This document shows, in pieces, positions 18,962 to 27,864 of a DNA stretch of 64,000 bases; position 1 is the stretch's first letter, and each line of letters starts with the position of its first letter. The notes beneath the pieces are model-generated. The model was not told the origin of the DNA, did not search any database, and saw nothing but the letters and a program-made list of their open reading frames with translations. Origin of the DNA: Sphingomonas sp. 1F27F7B (lineage in GTDB: Bacteria > Pseudomonadota > Alphaproteobacteria > Sphingomonadales > Sphingomonadaceae); NCBI RefSeq assembly GCF_005503355.1, contig NZ_SCMK01000003.1, positions 1 to 64,000 on the forward strand, read 5' to 3'. A program made the position numbers and the translations under genes.

Positions 18962-20125
18962 TCAAGCCTGGATGTCGGCGGCAATGTCGCGCCAGAGCGT
19001 CGAGTTCGGCAGGCCCTTCAGCCGTTCGACGATCATCGATATCGGGGTGCCGATATTGATCCAGGGCGTATCCTGCCCCTGAAAGGTGAAATTGGTCTTC
19101 TGCTGCACCGCCGCCTTGTGCAGCGCGATCACCGCCCAGCTATCATTGCATACCGGCGAGCCCGAGGAACCGGCCTGGGTATCCGTGAAATAGGACAGGT
19201 TTGCCCCGTCCAGCCGAACCGCCAGATTGTTGCGGATCGCGATCTGCTTGGGATTTCCACCGGGGTGCTGAATGATATTGACCGGGAAATAGCTGTCTTC
19301 CTGATCGATGACGATCGGCGCGAGCGACAGCGGCAGCGGCGGGCGGGCAAAGTCTCCCTCGGGCGGCGGCAATTCGATGATCGCAAAGTCCAGCGCCGGG
19401 TCCGATATGCATAGCCTGGCGCAGCGGGCCGTCACTGTCTGCCTGTTGGCATCGTCGTAATCGAACTGGAACTCGAGCGACATGGCCTGCCGGTTCAGCT
19501 CGTCCATGCTGGCGTTTGCCTCGCCCGGACTGCGCGCATTCACGACGTGGTGATTGGTGATGATGTACCCTTTGCCGATCAGCCAGCCGGTGCCGAAATA
19601 GCGGATCGGCTGACCGGAAGCGGGCGAGATCTTCGGCACGTCGCCCTCGTAGCGCGTGACGGTGATCCGCGCGACCGAGGCGGCGGTCCGCGCGGCGCCG
19701 TTGAGGAACGAGATCGGCAGCAGGTCGCTCGTCCAGAGGACCTTTTGCGGGACGACGTTGCCGAGACTGTTCGCAGCGGCGGCGGCATCGGCCCTGGGCG
19801 AGGGCGCTACCGGCGAAAGCTCGGCACGCTCCAGCGCGATCTGGGCCCATCTGGTATAGAAGTCGACGGCTTCCTGCTCCGGCCGGCTTGCCCTGGCGCT
19901 GTTGCGGAGCCACCGCTCGATCGGAAGGATCCCGTCGACGAAGGTCTTGTAGATGTTCAGTGCATCGACATCGAAAGTAAGCTGCTCGAAATCATCGTCC
20001 CCATTGCGTATCCTCTGAAGGACCATGATCGGGATCGAGCGCACTCGCAGATCGCGGGATATCGGCCTGTCCAATGCGAAATCGATGATTTCATCGATCT
20101 CCTCCGGCTTGAGAATTCCCGCCAC
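18962..20125 (-). CDS. Trypsin-like serine peptidase with N-terminal helical adaptor domain
   Basis: 387 residues. Start is GTG 20125 with GGGAGGA upstream. The first 100 residues are charged and helical and look like an effector-associated (adaptor) domain. The peptidase follows with a complete triad: H193 (IITNHHVV), D246 (LDFAIIEL) and S321 (GSSGSPV), in the order and spacing of the S1/HtrA-like group. No signal peptide or membrane helix. It is more canonical than, and only distantly similar to, the other two peptidases of the operon. Its stop overlaps the possible TTG start of the next gene. In known conflict systems such peptidases are activated by the associated NTPase to cut a target protein or a partner effector; the substrate here is unknown. 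Confidence 0.8.
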   Translation of the reverse strand: MAGILKPEEIDEIIDFALDRPISRDLRVRSIPIMVLQRIRNGDDDFEQLTFDVDALNIYKTFVDGILPIERWLRNSARASRPEQEAVDFYTRWAQIALERAELSPVAPSPRADAAAAANSLGNVVPQKVLWTSDLLPISFLNGAARTAASVARITVTRYEGDVPKISPASGQPIRYFGTGWLIGKGYIITNHHVVNARSPGEANASMDELNRQAMSLEFQFDYDDANRQTVTARCARLCISDPALDFAIIELPPPEGDFARPPLPLSLAPIVIDQEDSYFPVNIIQHPGGNPKQIAIRNNLAVRLDGANLSYFTDTQAGSSGSPVCNDSWAVIALHKAAVQQKTNFTFQGQDTPWINIGTPISMIVERLKGLPNSTLWRDIAADIQA

Positions 20126-20183
20126 TCTTCTCGTCCTCCCGGCTTTGCCGCGCTAAGGAAATCGAAAACCCTTCCCGATCCTG

Positions 20184-21302
20184 TCAGCTTGCGAACAGGT
20201 CGATCTTGTCGAGCGCCGGCACGCGATCGCTGCCGAGCAATTGCATCGCCGGCAGCAGGTGCGTGTTGCGCGGCAGGTCATCATCAGTGTCGGCGGCCGC
20301 TTTCCCGCCCACGATTTCCTGCCCCGACGCTGCCACCACGCTTTCGATCGCGGCGGTATCCTTGAAATATTTGTCGATGGCCGCGATGACGCGCGCGGCA
20401 TCGATCCGCGTGAGATCGGCGCTGCGATAGGCGGCCATCTTGGCCTGGACGAGCAGGGCCTGGGCCTCTGCTGCCTGCCCCTTGAGCTTGGCCTCGATCG
20501 CGCCGTCCAGCGGCTTGCCGATCGCACTCAACGACTGCCAGTCGTCGCGCGTGGTGGTGACGCGTACCTGCAGGAGGATATAGTCCTGCGAAGCAAGCGC
20601 CGCGAGATGCGCGGCATCGGGGCCCACACGAACGCCGTCGGCGGTAATCCAGACCTGCTTGCCGGCATATTCGCCTTCCTCGAGGCTCGACAGCAGGATG
20701 AAGCCCGACTTGACCGTTCCGGCGCCGCCGGTTCCGCCGAGCATCATGTCATGGACGGAAAGCATCGTCTTGCTCTCGCCCGCGGCGAGAAGCGACTGCA
20801 CGCCCCCCGCGATCGCGGAAGAGATATTCGCGATCTCGGCAACCTGCGCCAGCTTGAGCGTACCCGCGACGTCGCTGATCGTCTTGGCGAAGGATTCGAT
20901 CAGATTGCTGGCCTGCATCGACACGAGGCCGAGATCGATCTCCACTGCCCCGCCCCGAAAGGGCAGGAGGGGCGTCAGGGGATAGTTGCGCAGGATCGAA
21001 TGGTCGAGATCGGCCTGCTTGATCTCGAACCGGTTCTTGCCGGAGACGTTGGCGAATTCGAGCTTGGGCTGGTCGCCATAATGCAGTGCGATCAGCGAAT
21101 AGACCAGCGGGTAGCGCTTGGTGAACCATTCCCCGCTCCTCCTGAGGAACATCTCGCCCAGGATGAGCTGAACATAATGCTGTTCGGCCTGCGCGTTGAC
21201 GCCGGTCTGGCCGGTGAGATCACGGGCCCTCGTCACCGGCACCCGCGCCCGCATCTTCGCTTCCTTGCCGATCAGGCTTCCCAGGAAATCGAAGAGTCCC
21301 AT
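20184..21302 (-). CDS. Unknown protein of the conflict operon
   Basis: 372 residues, ATG 21302 with GGGAGAG upstream. I recognise no domain. Residues 1-20 are amphipathic (MGLFDFLGSLIGKE) and could touch a membrane. The middle (about 130-215) is rich in Ala, Gly and small residues with SKTMLSVHDMMLGG, the part between 215 and 260 looks beta-stranded (GVRVGPDAAH, YILLQVRVTTTR), and the C-terminal third is helical and charged. There is no catalytic-looking motif and no signal peptide. It lies 54 bp after the triple-fusion gene and 58 bp before a trypsin-like gene, same strand, so it is very likely co-expressed. It could be a regulator, a target or a structural partner of the peptidases. Confidence 0.55.
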   Translation of the reverse strand: MGLFDFLGSLIGKEAKMRARVPVTRARDLTGQTGVNAQAEQHYVQLILGEMFLRRSGEWFTKRYPLVYSLIALHYGDQPKLEFANVSGKNRFEIKQADLDHSILRNYPLTPLLPFRGGAVEIDLGLVSMQASNLIESFAKTISDVAGTLKLAQVAEIANISSAIAGGVQSLLAAGESKTMLSVHDMMLGGTGGAGTVKSGFILLSSLEEGEYAGKQVWITADGVRVGPDAAHLAALASQDYILLQVRVTTTRDDWQSLSAIGKPLDGAIEAKLKGQAAEAQALLVQAKMAAYRSADLTRIDAARVIAAIDKYFKDTAAIESVVAASGQEIVGGKAAADTDDDLPRNTHLLPAMQLLGSDRVPALDKIDLFAS

Positions 21303-21356
21303 GCCGCTCTCCCACGAAAGAGAAATGGATTCCTGCCGGAGTCGATCCTGCGAGGC

Positions 21357-24161
21357 TCACAAGCTCCACGGGCCCTTGAGGTCGTAGAACTCCTTTTCCG
21401 GACGGACCGAAATATGCACATGCTTGTTGTGCGGATTCTTGCCGGTGTACGGTCGCCACGCCCAGGCTGCGGCCCCGCCGATCGGCGCGCGATTGGCGAT
21501 ACGCTTGTTCCAGATGATGTACTTGATCCGCTTGTCCATGCCGGCGCGCAGCTTCTCCGCGAGCTTGCCCGCATCGCAGCCATTGGCCGGATCATGGGTG
21601 ATGTCGATCGCCGTCACCACGCCCATGGCGCCGTCGCGCACCCAGGGATTGTGATCCGAACTTCGACTCCGGTGCGCGGCGTCACCGATCCAGCCGTCGG
21701 AGAGCTTGCCGCGCTTGGGCGCCAGAACATTGATCTGCGCGCGCAGCCCCTTCAGTGCTTCAGCCAGTCGATAGTCGTTCGGCGCCTCGGTGTCGGCGAC
21801 TTCATATGCCAGCGCGCCGGTCTCGGCCGCAGCTTCCTCGTCGTCGCCGCCATTGGGGGTCGGATCCGCGTCCTCCGGCGCATCGAGCACCGCGACGCGT
21901 TCGACGCCGGCGCGGAAGGCGATATCGGCCCCTCGGTCGTCCTCGAACTGGTCATTGTCGCGGACGACCTGCGGAAACTCGATTCCGGTGCGGCGCTCCA
22001 GTTCGCGGATCGACGTCATTCGCCGCCGGAAATTGTCCGGGACCGTGAATTCAAGCTCGACATTGGAGAGATCCTGATCGAGCACGAATGCATAGGCCGC
22101 GACGCCATCGGCGACCTTGGCCACCACCACCTTCCAGAAAGCCCCGGGGATACGCAGGCGCAGGACCGAGCCGTCATCGCCCTTGCCGGTGAAAATCTCG
22201 TCCGAAGGATCGAGGATCGGACCCGCGAACAGGCAATAGCGTTCGCTGGCCGCCTCGCCGAGAACCAGATTCTCGAGATCGCCCCAATTGTCCTTGCCGC
22301 GTTGCGACTGGTTGAACTGAGCGATCTGGGGCGAGCAGTTGGTGATATGGTAGGTATCGCCATTGGCCCGGCGCAGCTCGGCATAGCTGCGGCCGTAGGA
22401 GATATCGTCGCGGCGGACGATGTGCCCCTTGTCGAAGGCGCCCCTGTCCTTGGTATAGAATTTGTCCGACAGCTGATACTCGGCCGCAAGCCGCGGATCG
22501 GGGAACCATTTCTCCTGGTCGTTGGGCCCGAGGTCAGCCAGCGCCTTGCGTGAATAGTCGTAGCCCGGCTCCGGCCGCTTGAGCCTTGGCTCGGCCGTCA
22601 CGTTCGATGCGGTGAGCAGCGCCAGGCGGCGCTGGGCATGCATCTTGATCGAAAAATGGCCATAATGCAGCGTGTCGCCGCCATCGAGCAGCGGCGCGAG
22701 CACGCCGGGGTCACGCGGCTTCGGCATCGGCACGACCGCACCGGGCAGGAAGTCCTCCTGATAGCCGTCGCGTTCGGAATAGTCGCCATCATGCCAGACT
22801 TCGACCAGCCCTTCCTCGATGGGAGCCGCCGATACCGATTCTGTGGCGACGGCCACAGCCGATGCCGATCCGCCACCGGCCGGTTCGCCCAGGCTGAGCG
22901 TGATCGTCAGCGGAATTGTCACGCTCACCGCGCCGTTTCCGGGGGCGACGTTCACGACCGGGCCGCCGGGATCTTGGCGCACGGGCGGAGAACCGCCGCC
23001 ACCCCCGCCACCGGCATCGCGCCCGCCAGCCGCAGCCACGCCTTCGAGCGCATCCCAATAACTGCTCCATGACGGGGTGCCGCCGCCTGGCTTGGCGGCA
23101 AAATCGACTCCGGCGTCGATGACCCGCCCGTCCCTGGCCAGTTCGAACGCCGGGACGCAATAGTTGGTATCGAGATAGCGCCCGCCGAAATGAAGCGCGA
23201 GCACTTCGCCCGTATCGAGATCCAGCACGGCCGAGCCGGAATTGCCGCCCAGGGTCGAGCAGTCATGCGTCGCCGCCGAGACGATCTTGCGGAAGCTGCC
23301 CGTGTCCCGCCGGCGACCCAGGCGCCCCGGCTGCAGGCGTTTGACGCCGTACCGCCCGCCGAACAGCGTGTTCTGGACATCGATATCGTTCCGCTCGGGA
23401 TCGAATGCCGGATAGCCGATCACGGCGACGCGGCGGCCATCCAGATCGCCGACATCCTGGAGGGAGAGTTTCAGCGGCACATGCGACGCGGCCAATCCCT
23501 CCACCTCGAGCAGCGCCATGTCCCAATATGGATGGATCATACGGATGGAGCGGACCTCAAGCATCTCCTGGTCCGACCGCCCCTGCTCGCGCAGGAAATC
23601 GATTGCGGCACGCATGCCGGTCCGGAAACCCAGCTGCCGGACACCGAGGCCGCTGGCGAAGATCTCGGCGACATGGCGATTGGTCATGAGCAGATTCTTG
23701 CCGACGACGAATCCTGTGCCGCCATAGGGAATGCGCCGCTGACCGGGCAATTCGATACGCCCGACTGCGGGGATCGCGCCGAGCAATCGCGCATGGAGCG
23801 GCGCATCGTTCAGATCCAGCCAGCGCTCATGCGTCGAGCGGAAATCGCCGTTGACGATGTCGAAGGCCGGCCGTTCAGCGGGAATGACGATCGCTTCGGT
23901 CAGGTACACTTCCTCCGGCGAGAAGTCGGAAGCGTCCGCATCGGCCTTGATCTTGTCGATGGCCCGGTTGGCGGTATCCGCCACCGCGTCGAGCGCCGGC
24001 GCGGTTTTGGCGCCGGCCTCCGCCACGCCTTCCTGGGCCAGTTCCGTCTCGACGACCGCACTGACGTGGGACGATGTGACGGGCTTGATGGTTTCGATAC
24101 CGCCGTCGCGGTGCCGCGTCACTTCCCGAAGATACTGTTTTGCTCTTTCAGCACGCTTCAT
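21357..24161 (-). CDS. Triple fusion: trypsin-like peptidase, DNA/RNA non-specific endonuclease, M15-like peptidase
   Basis: 934 residues. ATG 24161 is chosen for its strong ribosome site GGGGAGGG. Residues 1-90 are helical and charged. A trypsin-like domain follows with H163 (MTNRHVAE), D214 (HPYWDMALLEV) and S308 (GGNSGSAV). A low-complexity Gly/Pro linker (about 375-440) leads to a DNA/RNA non-specific endonuclease domain (about 495-745) with DKGH (catalytic H580) and N608 in ITNCSPQ. The last 135 residues look like a M15-type zinc peptidase (D-Ala-D-Ala carboxypeptidase/endolysin group): SDHNP (H837), a nearby Asp (AIDITHD, D853) and KHVHISV (H916). No signal peptide was seen. As the first gene of the conflict operon it unites protease, nuclease and possible cell-wall hydrolase activities in one chain. 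Confidence 0.8.
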   Translation of the reverse strand: MKRAERAKQYLREVTRHRDGGIETIKPVTSSHVSAVVETELAQEGVAEAGAKTAPALDAVADTANRAIDKIKADADASDFSPEEVYLTEAIVIPAERPAFDIVNGDFRSTHERWLDLNDAPLHARLLGAIPAVGRIELPGQRRIPYGGTGFVVGKNLLMTNRHVAEIFASGLGVRQLGFRTGMRAAIDFLREQGRSDQEMLEVRSIRMIHPYWDMALLEVEGLAASHVPLKLSLQDVGDLDGRRVAVIGYPAFDPERNDIDVQNTLFGGRYGVKRLQPGRLGRRRDTGSFRKIVSAATHDCSTLGGNSGSAVLDLDTGEVLALHFGGRYLDTNYCVPAFELARDGRVIDAGVDFAAKPGGGTPSWSSYWDALEGVAAAGGRDAGGGGGGGSPPVRQDPGGPVVNVAPGNGAVSVTIPLTITLSLGEPAGGGSASAVAVATESVSAAPIEEGLVEVWHDGDYSERDGYQEDFLPGAVVPMPKPRDPGVLAPLLDGGDTLHYGHFSIKMHAQRRLALLTASNVTAEPRLKRPEPGYDYSRKALADLGPNDQEKWFPDPRLAAEYQLSDKFYTKDRGAFDKGHIVRRDDISYGRSYAELRRANGDTYHITNCSPQIAQFNQSQRGKDNWGDLENLVLGEAASERYCLFAGPILDPSDEIFTGKGDDGSVLRLRIPGAFWKVVVAKVADGVAAYAFVLDQDLSNVELEFTVPDNFRRRMTSIRELERRTGIEFPQVVRDNDQFEDDRGADIAFRAGVERVAVLDAPEDADPTPNGGDDEEAAAETGALAYEVADTEAPNDYRLAEALKGLRAQINVLAPKRGKLSDGWIGDAAHRSRSSDHNPWVRDGAMGVVTAIDITHDPANGCDAGKLAEKLRAGMDKRIKYIIWNKRIANRAPIGGAAAWAWRPYTGKNPHNKHVHISVRPEKEFYDLKGPWSL

Positions 24162-24278
24162 CACACCCTCCCCAAGCATCATCAAGACGGACCCAGGCAT
24201 TGCGGAAGCGAACCGTTTGATTATCGAGCTATCCCGCGCAAACCGATGATATTATTCGCAAGTCAATGTTCTCAAGAA

Positions 24279-24294
24279 TTCATGCACGCATGAA
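24279..24294. promoter_or_regulatory. Inverted repeat, candidate operator of the conflict operon
   Basis: Perfect 7-bp arms TTCATGC and GCATGAA around AC, 16 bp in all; with one inserted A the symmetry extends to GAATTCATGC / GCATGAAATTC. It lies just upstream of the candidate -35 for the minus-strand operon, where an operator would be expected. Confidence 0.4.
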
Positions 24295-24407
24295 ATTCAC
24301 ATTAATTTATAACAGCGGCCAACAGGAAGCCATAGCATCGTCGATGAAAGGTTCAATTTGGACACAATATACTATTTCGCACTCACAGAAACTTTCCGGG
24401 CGCGACA

Positions 24408-24423
24408 ACAATTCATAAATTGT
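24408..24423. promoter_or_regulatory. Inverted repeat, candidate operator on the efflux side
   Basis: Arms ACAATT and AATTGT around CATA, in the AT-rich part about 235 bp upstream of the outer membrane protein start. A wider pair, GACAAC (24404) and GTTGTC (24445), surrounds it. Binding factor unknown. Confidence 0.3.
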
Positions 24424-24656
24424 AGTGATTTTGATATGTTAGGAGTTGTCGCCTAGTTGGCCAGCTCGCCAACGCAGCGAGATGAATTCGCCTCTAGGTA
24501 ACGGTCGTCGATTGCGGAGGCCGCGTGGAGGGCCCGCCGCTTCAATCGCGCCCCTCCATCAAGCCTCCATCAAATCCTCCACAAGGCTCCATCAATCTGC
24601 CGGAGAGAAGCGTGGCGACGCGGCGATCATGCCGCCTCGGCAGACAGGAGATTTTC

Positions 24657-25337
24657 ATGATGCCCGCTTTTCGTCACTGCGCGTTCGCCGCGCTCGCAAT
24701 CGCCGCGACCGGTGTGACGCCGGCAGCCGCACAGGATGGCCAGCCGACCGGCATCTATGGCGTGGCGCGGGCCGGCCTGTCGATCGACACCGATGCGCGC
24801 CTGCAGGGCAATAACCCCACCGGCACGCTCCAGCGCGACACCGACTATAGGCGCGGCTTCAATGGCGAACTCGGCATCGGCTATGATGCCGGCCCGTTCC
24901 GCCTCGAAGGCACCGTCGGCTACACGACCGCCGGTGTCGACAAGAAGAAGGCGGCGACCGGCGGCTTCACCGCGGACGGGCGGACCAAGGCGCTGACCAT
25001 CGGCGCGGCCGGCTATTTCGATCTCCCGGTGAGCGAGCGGGTGGTGCCCTATGTCGGCGGCGGGATCGGCCTGTCGCGCGTCGACTCGCGTCTTAGCCGC
25101 CTGAGCGGTTCGCCCGCCACCGGCAGCCGCTATTCGGGCAAGGACTGGGGCTTCAACTGGCACCTCGACGCCGGCCTCGGCATCGCGGCCACCCAGTCGA
25201 CCACGATCGAGCTGGGTGCGCGCTATTCCAGGACCTCGTCGCTGCGTTTCGACGGCTTCAATGGCGCAAGCAAGGCGGAATTCCGCCCGCGCCTGTCGGG
25301 CTGGTCCGCCCTGGTCGGAATCCGCCAGGCATTCTGA
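24657..25337 (+). CDS. Outer membrane beta-barrel protein (OMP_b-brl type)
   Basis: 226 residues. ATG 24657 has AGGAG six bases upstream; longer upstream frames lack a site. Residues 1-24 are a signal peptide ending AAAQ. The mature part is a succession of amphipathic strands (YGVARAGLSID, FNGELGIGYD, FRLEGTVGYT, VVPYVGGGIGLSRV, FNWHLDAGLGIA, TTIELGARYS) and ends in a Phe, as the outer membrane assembly machinery prefers: an eight-stranded OmpA/Omp25-like porin fold. Its stop overlaps the start of the next gene (TGATG), so it is the first gene of an operon with a tripartite efflux pump. The link of a small barrel with an RND pump is uncommon; it may stabilise the envelope or act as an accessory. 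Confidence 0.8.
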   Translation: MMPAFRHCAFAALAIAATGVTPAAAQDGQPTGIYGVARAGLSIDTDARLQGNNPTGTLQRDTDYRRGFNGELGIGYDAGPFRLEGTVGYTTAGVDKKKAATGGFTADGRTKALTIGAAGYFDLPVSERVVPYVGGGIGLSRVDSRLSRLSGSPATGSRYSGKDWGFNWHLDAGLGIAATQSTTIELGARYSRTSSLRFDGFNGASKAEFRPRLSGWSALVGIRQAF

Positions 25338-26800
25338 TGCACGGTGCCCGCATCCCGTCGGTGCTGCTCCCCGCCGTCCTCGCGACGGCGGGATGTGCAC
25401 CCAGCCTCGAGATAGGGCGTCCCGCTGCGCCCTTGCCCGCGCGCTTCGAGGCTGCGGCACTGCATCCGGATCCGGAGCCCGCTGCGCTGGACCGATGGTG
25501 GACATTGTTCGGTGATGCCCAGCTGGACGACCTCGTCGCACGCGCGCTCCGCGCGAATGCCGATGTCCGGCTGGGCCTGGCGCGCCTGCGGGAGGCGCAG
25601 GCGATCCGTCAGGCCGCGCTCGCCCCCTACCGGGTCCAGGGAGACCTGCAGGTAACCGGCGGGGTGCAGCGCAGCGAGAGCCTGTCCGGTCCCGACGTGC
25701 TGATCGGCGGCCCCAGCGGCACGGCGGTGACTTCGGGAGCCACGGTGCTGGCTGCCTCGCCCACATTCAATCTCTCATGGGAGCTGGACCTGCTGGGCCG
25801 GCGCGGCGTGGCAAGGGAAGCGGCGGACGCCGACCTCGCGGCCGCGCGCTTCGTTCAGGAAGGGACGCGCGCGACGCTCGCGGCCGATGTGGCCGATGCC
25901 CTGTTCGCCGCCCGCGGGCTCGCGGCGCAGGTCGAGGCGGCGCGAGAGACCCTGACGATCCAGCACGGAATCCTGGCAGCGGTCCGCACGCGCGCCGATC
26001 ACGGCCTGGCAGCGCGCGCCGACGTGGCGCGGATCGACGCCGACCTTGCACAGGCAACAGCGCAACGCACTCTGCTGGAAGCCGAGCTCGCCGCCGCCAG
26101 GCGCGCGATCCTGGTCCTGCTGGGCGACGCCGACAAGACGCTCGACACCTTGCCGATTCACCCCCGCCTCGACCTTCCGCCGCAACCGCCCGCGGCCGTG
26201 CCCGGCACGCTGCTCGAGCGCCGGCCCGATGTGCGGGAAGCCGAGCAGCGCCTTCGGGCCGCAATCGCACGCGCCGAATTACAGCGCCTGGAGCTCTTCC
26301 CGCGCCTGACGCTCAACCCCGGGGCAGGGCTTACCGCCACGCGCGGTGGCGGCCTGAGTGCCGTCAGCGCCTTCTGGACGCTGGGCGCGGGGCTCACGGT
26401 GCCGATCCTCGACCGGGCCCGGCTGCTCGCGCAGATGCGTGTCGAAGGCACGCGCGCCGAACAAGCGGTCATCGCCTATGAACGCGCGGTCCAGAGCGCC
26501 TTCTCCGAAGCCGATCAGTCCCTGCTGCGATTGACTGGAGACCGCGCGCGCGTCGCCCTTCTGGCACGCGCGGAGAGCCGCGCCGCCGAAGCCTATGCGG
26601 CAGATCGGCTGCGCTTCGCGCGCGGATTGACCGATGTTTCCACGCTGCTCGAATCGCAGCGGGCGCACAGCGCCGCGCGCCTCGCGGCCGCCACCGCGCG
26701 GGCGGAAACCCTCCGCCGCGCCGTCACTGTATTCCGGGCGCTCGGCGGCGGCTGGCAGGCCCCGCCGATCGCCACACCAGGTTCCGGGAAATCAGGATGA
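25337..26800 (+). CDS. NodT/TolC-family outer membrane efflux lipoprotein
   Basis: 487 residues. The N-terminus is a lipoprotein signal with lipobox LATAGC (Cys at about residue 20). The domain after it has the NodT pattern (RWWTLFGDAQLDDLVARAL near 55-75) and two repeats of long coiled helices, each with an ERRPDVREAEQRLRAA-type motif, the usual TolC duplication. Length fits the family (450-500). It forms the outer membrane channel for the RND pump encoded next. It shares TGATG with the barrel gene in front, and its own stop overlaps the adaptor start (ATGA), so the four genes are translationally linked. Confidence 0.9.
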   Translation: MHGARIPSVLLPAVLATAGCAPSLEIGRPAAPLPARFEAAALHPDPEPAALDRWWTLFGDAQLDDLVARALRANADVRLGLARLREAQAIRQAALAPYRVQGDLQVTGGVQRSESLSGPDVLIGGPSGTAVTSGATVLAASPTFNLSWELDLLGRRGVAREAADADLAAARFVQEGTRATLAADVADALFAARGLAAQVEAARETLTIQHGILAAVRTRADHGLAARADVARIDADLAQATAQRTLLEAELAAARRAILVLLGDADKTLDTLPIHPRLDLPPQPPAAVPGTLLERRPDVREAEQRLRAAIARAELQRLELFPRLTLNPGAGLTATRGGGLSAVSAFWTLGAGLTVPILDRARLLAQMRVEGTRAEQAVIAYERAVQSAFSEADQSLLRLTGDRARVALLARAESRAAEAYAADRLRFARGLTDVSTLLESQRAHSAARLAAATARAETLRRAVTVFRALGGGWQAPPIATPGSGKSG

Positions 26801-27864
26801 TACGGCCCATATTCGTCACCGCCATCGCGCTGACGCTCTCCGCCTGCGCCAAGGCCCCGCCCCGCGCCGACGAAGCGGAAGCGCCGCCGACCGTCGGGAT
26901 AACCCGCGTAGCGCTTCGCCCGGTCAGCATGGGCATCGATCTTTCGGGGACCATCGTCGCGCGCGAGGAAGCCGCGATATTGCCCGAACTGTCCGGCTAT
27001 CGCGTGCTGCGCGTGCTGGCCGATGAAGGCGATCAGGTGCGTCGCGGCCAGCCAGTGGCGCTGCTCGACGGCGCATTACTGGCCAGCGAAGAGGCACGCC
27101 TGAGAGCGCAACGCACCACCGCGCAGGTCGCCGCGGAGCGCGCGCAATCCGAGCATCTGCGCGTCGCGGATCTGACCGGCCGGGGCGTGATCGCCGACGA
27201 GACGATCGCGCAGCGCAGCTTCGAAGCCCGCGCCGCGCACGCGCAACTGCAATCGGCACGAGCCGCCTTGCGCGAGATCGTCGTGCGCCGGGGCCGGCTG
27301 ACGCTGCGAAGCCCGGTCTCGGGAATCATCGTCCAGCGCGCCCTGCGCCCCGGCGATGTCGCCGGGACAGGCACCGAGCCGCCCTTCCGCATCGCCCGAG
27401 ACGGCCTGTTCGAGCTCGACGCCGAGGCGCCCGAACCTGTCCTGTCGAAGCTCGCGCCCGGCATGGCCGCCAGCGTGACCCTGGCATCCGGCAGGCGGCT
27501 GACCGGCACCGTGCGGCGGCTCGGCGAGCGGATCGACCCCGCCACTCGTCTCGGCCGGGTCCGCATCCTGCTGCCCTTCCATCCCGGGCTCCGCCTCGGC
27601 GGCTTCGCGACCGCCTCGATCGCAGGCGAAGCGCGATCCGTCCGTTCGGTCCCGCAGCGCGCGCTTTCCTATGAAGGCGGACCGTCGGTCATGACGGTGG
27701 ACAAGACGGGCCGCGTCGCGCGCGTGCCGGTGCGCACGGGCGCGCGCGGCGCCGGGATGGTGGAACTGCTGGACGGGCCGCCGCCGGGCACGCCGGTCCT
27801 CCTCGGCGGGAGCGCGCTGGTCATACCCGGGCAGATCGTCAAGCCAGTGGAAAGCCGGCCATGA
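26797..27864 (+). CDS. RND efflux periplasmic adaptor lipoprotein
   Basis: 355 residues with lipobox LSAC (Cys near residue 16). The order is that of membrane fusion proteins: beta-barrel/lipoyl half (AILPELSGYRVLRVLADEGDQV, about 55-80), helical hairpin (about 85-155), second lipoyl half (LRSPVSGIIVQRALRPGDV) and a barrel with the membrane-proximal domain at the end. It links the inner membrane pump to the TolC-type channel. ATGA overlaps on both sides. Confidence 0.9.
   Translation: MIRPIFVTAIALTLSACAKAPPRADEAEAPPTVGITRVALRPVSMGIDLSGTIVAREEAAILPELSGYRVLRVLADEGDQVRRGQPVALLDGALLASEEARLRAQRTTAQVAAERAQSEHLRVADLTGRGVIADETIAQRSFEARAAHAQLQSARAALREIVVRRGRLTLRSPVSGIIVQRALRPGDVAGTGTEPPFRIARDGLFELDAEAPEPVLSKLAPGMAASVTLASGRRLTGTVRRLGERIDPATRLGRVRILLPFHPGLRLGGFATASIAGEARSVRSVPQRALSYEGGPSVMTVDKTGRVARVPVRTGARGAGMVELLDGPPPGTPVLLGGSALVIPGQIVKPVESRP

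Larger units (their letters stand above)
24162..24656. promoter_or_regulatory. Divergent AT-rich regulatory region
   Basis: 495 bp between the conflict operon (left) and the efflux operon (right), clearly AT-richer than its surroundings from about 24240 to 24440. On the minus strand a TTGAGA near 24276 followed by AATAATAT around 24250 could be a -35/-10 pair. On the plus side an AATATACTATT patch near 24366 is promoter-like. Two inverted repeats are listed separately. From 24455 to 24640 the DNA returns to high GC with nothing recognisable before the ribosome site AGGAG (24646-24650) of the next gene. Confidence 0.5.
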
